Origin: Otis tarda
Lineage: Eukaryota; Chordata; Aves; Otidiformes; Otididae
DNA length: 64,000 nt
Assembly: GCA_026413225.1 (NCBI GenBank)
Contig: CM048591.1
Coordinates: 40,145,803-40,209,802 of the forward strand
Direction of reading: 5' to 3'
Below are positions 60,808 to 64,000 of the stretch, one piece after another. The notes under the pieces were generated by a model, which worked only from the letters and a program-made list of their open reading frames with translations, was not told where the DNA came from and did no database searches. Position 1 is the stretch's first letter. Every line of letters starts with the position of its first letter. Position numbers and translations under genes: made by a program.

Positions 60808-63605
60808 GTAAGATAGTTCTACAATTTCTAACTGTTTTTCCATATAAAAATACTCCAGTATTTATAATGTATAAAATTTTATTCCTATTTGCTGAATAGA
60901 AAAGCTGCTAGGGTTGGATATACTGATTTAGATTAAATTGTGTCCAATCTGGAACCTGAAAAAAATCCTACTATGTTATTTCAGAAGCTTAGAAACATGG
61001 AGCTTTTATTTTTTTAGTGTTTCTTTCATTGTTTCTGTCTCAGTTCTGCTGGTTTTTTGGTCAGTATCACTTAAAACACTACTAATTTTTTTACTGTATT
61101 TACACAACACATATGAATATGTGTGGACAAGGAAAATAGGCTACACAAGAAGACTGTAGTGCTCTCTCCAGCACTGATTTCAACTGACAGGCTCAATCCA
61201 GTCTCAGCTGGATTAATCAGCAGAATTGAATTAATCGGTTTAATTGGCAGGCCTACCAGAGGAAATCTGCATTGCTTTACAGCTACTTGTCTTCTAATTA
61301 AACAGTGCTTCCTGTCTTAGAGTTAAACTTGTGCTTGTACTAGTGCTGAGTTTATTCAGAGCAATGTGAAAAAGCAAGTTACCCACTACACGTACTACTG
61401 TTACCTTTTGTATGAGTTCTTTATCCTGTGTAGGATGTATGCTGTGTAGGACTGCATGCTGTAAAATGCAGTTATTTTGTTATGAGAGCATGGCAGAAGG
61501 AGAAAATTTGAAGTTTTATTTGCTTTTTTTTTTTTCCCCGACAGCAGTTATTCCATATGCTTGATGAAATGCCAGAAATACAGTTGACATGTTACTTAAT
61601 TTGAACTGTATTGGAATTCTCTGGATTGCTTTACAGTGTGCTGTGTTTAAATGATTATGTGATCATTCTCTTTAGACTACAAATTGATCATTGGTTTAGT
61701 CTTCAGTGTATGAGCTGCATATTTTGGAGTCTGTGGCCAGAATGTCAACTAATGTGAATTTCATATATTGTTTTGAAACTAGCTGAGGATCTTTCTTCAC
61801 ACTGAAATTCATCTCCTAGCGATAGCCCTGTCTATTAAGGGCTATCTTAAGTAAACCTCCCCTCACTAAAAAAAAATTTGTAAACTGAAATTTTCTTAGG
61901 TCTTGATCCTGTGCAAAATTCCTTAAAAAACCAATGTTCTGGTTTTATGCACTAGCAGTCCAAGAAATACTTGCTAGCACCTATGCAACAATTTATTTCA
62001 GGTAATAATTTCATTATCAGAAGTAATAAATGGAGAAGGTCTTGCAAAAAGCAGTACTGTCTGTGTGTTCACCTCTGGTGAGCGTACAGCACATACCTTT
62101 TTTGATGGTTTTTTTGATGGTCTGTATTCATGGTCTTTGTGTTTTGATCAGAAATTCCACTATAAAGGGTTTTGTACTGTAACTGTAATTGTACTATAAA
62201 GGGTACAAAACCCTTTATGGTGAAGTGGCAGAAGTGGTGAAAAAGTGGTGAAAAGGCCTTGGCGTGTAGAGTAACAAATAGCAGCACTTAAAATACTGTA
62301 TGGTTTCAGGACTGGAAGAGTGTGCAAGTATGTAGAGCTTCTAGATGTATACATTTCCCTAAGGAAAACATTCCATTTGTTAGGGTCATGTAGTTGAAAG
62401 TGACTTATTCATTTTGAGGGTTTTCCAGATACGTAGTATTGGAACAAACTCCGCACACTGGGATGAGCATCTTAAAATTACTAGTCATAAATGTTTAAAG
62501 AAACCATAAAGGAGACAAGCTTGCTTGTAAGATTTATACATCTGCTTCTGTCTGTCTGTAGAGTTTCGGTGTGATGCTTATCACCAGCTCTTTCTTTTGT
62601 TGTTTTAATCATAATAATTACTTGCATTTCTTTGGGGTCAAAGTTTCCCATGCTCATTCTGAGTGCTTGTTAATATCTTCTGTTGTAATTAGAACAAAAT
62701 TGGCATTCTGACTAACGTTAAACTTAAATGTTAAGCTTCTTATGTTTACCAGCCTCCCTTTCAAGGTGTTAAAATACAACATTTTTACATGTTTGATTTT
62801 TAGATATAATCACCAAACACCAAAAAACTTACAGGTCATAAATGCTGCTTTGTAAGGATTTGCATTGTTAGACACTGAACACTTCAGCACCCACTGACTT
62901 TCCACAGAAGTGGATGGGATCATTAAGAATTAGTGGGACTAAGAGAGTCGTTTTGCCATCAGGAGAGCCCATGCTCTGTGTATTTAACAAATGTTATTAT
63001 TTAACTCTGTACTTTATCTCAATATCCTTGTTGAGACTAAGAATTTTTAAAGGTCTGTAACATAAAAGTACTTTGCTTAGTTGGACAATCAGTCTTCTTG
63101 GTAAGGGAAGACGTGTTGTACCTGTAAAGCATTCCCGGGGAGGTTATTCCGCTTGTTGTACTAGCTGCAGATAACAAAAAGTGAGCAAGTGGCTGATGGC
63201 TGTTGTTAAATTGCACCCTTCCTCTTTCTGTTTGTGACTGTTGGTCTTAGAATGGCAAGGCTGGTTTTGGCGGATGAGGGGTGAGCTGAGTAACTGTGTG
63301 TGTCCCTTAATAACGGTGAATATTCAGAGATTATTTTGCTCCGGGTGATCCCTGCTCACAATAGAATGAGCTATTGTGAGAGACAGGCTGGATTAGCAAT
63401 TACAGCTTTTGCTGGAGAGATGTTGGAAGCATTTACTTGGTGTTTTAACGCCTTTGAAAGTACTAGTTGCTGTATCATCGTTCCAAACTGAAATATTTCA
63501 GAGGAGGATTTGCAGCCATCAGGTGCAGGCTCAAGTTGTCAGAGTGCTGCTGTTTTGCTATACTTCAGCATGATATTCTTCAATGATTGCTTTCCTATGT
63601 TACAG
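60808..63605 (+). other. APBA1 intron before the PTB exon
   Basis: This AT-rich intron runs from GTAAGA to ACAG. The only notable structure is the hairpin cluster at 62159-62218, followed by a short tandem of GTGGTGAAAA at about 62234-62256. Confidence 0.8.
62159..62218. repeat. Compound inverted and direct repeat
   Basis: ATAAAGGGTTTTGTAC (62162-62177) is the exact complement of GTACAAAACCCTTTAT (62203-62218), a 16-base stem with a 25-base loop. ACTATAAAGGGT also occurs directly repeated at 62159-62170 and 62193-62204. ATAAAGGGT at 62196-62204 can therefore also pair with ACCCTTTAT at 62210-62218 across five bases. Confidence 0.92.
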
Positions 63606-63751
63606 TTCCTGGACCGTGTGATCCTGAAGATTTAATTGATGGAATAATTTTTGCTGCCAATTACCTTGGCTCAACTCAACTTCTTTCTGATAAAACTCCC
63701 TCTAAGAATGTGAGAATGATGCAGGCTCAGGAAGCTGTCAGCAGGATCAAG
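63606..63751 (+). CDS. APBA1: APBA1 coding exon, start of PTB domain, residues 432-480
   Basis: The acceptor CTATGTTACAG precedes 63606, and the exon's first two bases complete a valine codon with the last base of the previous exon. It encodes [20 protein letters not shown] and then [20 protein letters not shown], ending VSRIK. This is the first part of the phosphotyrosine-binding domain, which binds the YENPTY-type tail of APP-family proteins. The donor GTGAGG follows at 63752, leaving phase 0. The open frame continues into the intron for 51 codons by chance. The remaining PTB exons and the two PDZ domains lie outside the window. Confidence 0.96.
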
Positions 63752-64000
63752 GTGAGGAATAATTCTTGCTGCTTCTCATATGGGTGCATTAAGGTTGCAG
63801 ATATGATCTTCTTATGTTTGCAGTCGTTTTTTCATGTGAGGTTATCTGTGGTTTCAGAAAGGCAAAGTGCCTTGTCTTTCTTTCTGCAAAATAAATCACA
63901 GGTTTAATGCTGATTTTGGAACAAGACTGATAAGGAAAAGTTAGCAGATAATTTTAATTCCCTGTGGTAATACTTGTGCCGTGTACTCTAAGCCAACATC
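63752..64000 (+). other. APBA1 intron, start only
   Basis: The donor GTGAGG opens this intron, which runs off the right edge. Nothing else is seen. Confidence 0.8.

Overview
The window looks like avian nuclear DNA. It is AT-rich, mostly intronic, and carries CR1 LINE 3' ends with the bird-type tail of repeated ATTCTATG, plus bird-type solo LTRs. The one host gene I can support is APBA1 (Mint1/X11-alpha, a neuronal scaffold protein) on the + strand. From general knowledge, the chicken counterpart of human 9q21 lies on the Z chromosome, so this may be Z-linked; the sequence itself does not show that.

Layout. Bases 1-44147 hold no recognisable exon and are best read as the large first intron and/or upstream DNA of APBA1. 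The first coding exon (44148-45352) starts with 53 bases of 5'UTR and encodes residues 1-384, including the Munc18-binding and CASK-binding regions. Three further exons follow: 57226-57327, 60768-60807 and 63606-63751. They join in frame to give 480 residues, ending inside the start of the PTB domain. The rest of the PTB domain and both PDZ domains lie beyond the right edge.

The intronic DNA is a graveyard of mobile elements. CR1 pieces of several ages lie on both strands. The youngest (46515-48600, antisense to APBA1) keeps about 661 open codons with an apparently intact reverse transcriptase core. Older CR1 remnants lie at 13.0-13.8, 21.6-21.8, 22.5-22.8, 27.1, 30.5 and 39.5-40.2 kb. Three related ERV-type solo LTRs are well defined: 13784-14316 (minus), 25681-26812 (plus) and 28499-29540 (plus). 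Two of them have perfect 5-base target-site duplications. An older LTR-like block (about 14330-15050) and a GC-richer candidate LTR (about 19240-20600, minus) are less certain.

I also note several perfect short inverted repeats, the best at 62159-62218, and a few microsatellites. I found no operon, CRISPR array, RNA gene or previously undescribed system that the sequence supports. The most unusual items are the long open CR1 frame, the nested LTR/CR1 arrangement at 13-15 kb, the LTR-internal repeats, and the two-way hairpin at 62.2 kb.
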